Shown here piece after piece: positions 6,042-6,136 of a stretch of DNA of 6,136 nt; the stretch's first letter is position 1; each line of letters starts with the position of its first letter. This DNA comes from an uncultured Bacilli bacterium (GTDB taxonomy: Bacteria > Bacillota_I > Bacilli_A > RF39 > UBA660), in contig CAJUHL010000091.1 in assembly GCA_910586425.1 (NCBI GenBank), positions 1 to 6,136 of the forward strand, read 5' to 3'. Made by a program: the position numbers and the translations under genes. The notes beneath the pieces are model-generated. The model was not told where the DNA came from. It saw nothing but the letters and a program-made list of their open reading frames with translations, and did not search any database.

Positions 6042-6136
6042 ATGAAAATAACCATAGAACCTTTAGAATTTCCTTTATGTATTAAAGAAAAACTTATGAA
6101 GATACCTAAAATATCAAAACTACATATTGAATTTGT
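6042..6136 (+). CDS. Partial gene, possibly ABC-F ribosome-protection ATPase
   Basis: Only the first 31 codons are in the window, and the frame is open at its 3' end. The ATG follows GGGAGG (6028-6033) at good spacing. The peptide begins MKITIEPLEF and continues with IKEKLMKIPKISKLHIEF. Its pattern recalls the N-terminal strands of Vga-type ABC-F proteins (MKIMLEGLNI, then VQDRLLLNI and RLKIYQ), which remove drugs from the ribosome. The Walker A motif would fall just past the window edge, so the assignment is weak. The terminator-rich leader with a short open frame supports it, since such genes are often controlled by ribosome-stalling attenuation. Any other attenuated gene remains possible. 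Confidence 0.5.
   Translation, partial: MKITIEPLEFPLCIKEKLMKIPKISKLHIEF

Noticed and set aside
1..6136. CRISPR arrays, tRNA or rRNA genes and attachment sites
   Set aside because: No regularly spaced repeats, cloverleaf or rRNA-like sequence was seen, and no direct repeat pair marks an element end.

Overview
The window is very AT-rich DNA, roughly a quarter G+C by eye, from a low-GC Firmicute-like bacterium. Shine-Dalgarno sites are strong (GGAGG, AAGGAGGTGA), promoters have extended -10 boxes, and TGA acts as a normal stop. The gene mix is accessory rather than core: a broken site-specific recombinase, small operons with their own promoters, and unfamiliar proteins. A mobile or formerly mobile island is the best reading, but no element end or attachment site is visible.

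Bases 1-1035 hold the C-terminal half of a large serine recombinase (end of the recombinase domain, zinc ribbon, coiled coil), cut off by an in-frame stop at 46-48. An extended -10 promoter right after it drives a tight three-gene operon at 1079-2834: a serine alpha/beta hydrolase, a SnoaL/NTF2-like protein and a two-histidine (2H) phosphoesterase. It closes with a clean intrinsic terminator at 2848-2869.

Bases 2870-3772 hold a 57-62 residue protein with an odd start, then a compact cluster of perfect inverted repeats (3086-3211). Next comes a 175-residue protein, apparently made of two copies of one module and likely to bind nucleic acid. The inverted repeats could be a structured RNA leader for that gene or a DNA site its product binds, such as an operator or origin-like site.

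Bases 3788-5856 are a two-gene operon with its own promoter. The first gene fuses a YunG-like domain to an iron-sulfur uracil-DNA-glycosylase domain. The second overlaps it by four bases and encodes a 372-residue helical protein I do not recognise. This is the strongest candidate for an undescribed system; a nucleic-acid-directed role such as defence is inference only.

Bases 5841-6136 look like an attenuation leader: an extended -10 promoter overlapped by a perfect palindrome, a nine-codon open frame, and two intrinsic terminators in tandem. A well-placed Shine-Dalgarno and the first 31 codons of a gene running off the window follow. That N-terminus faintly resembles Vga-type ABC-F ribosome-protection proteins, which are often controlled this way.
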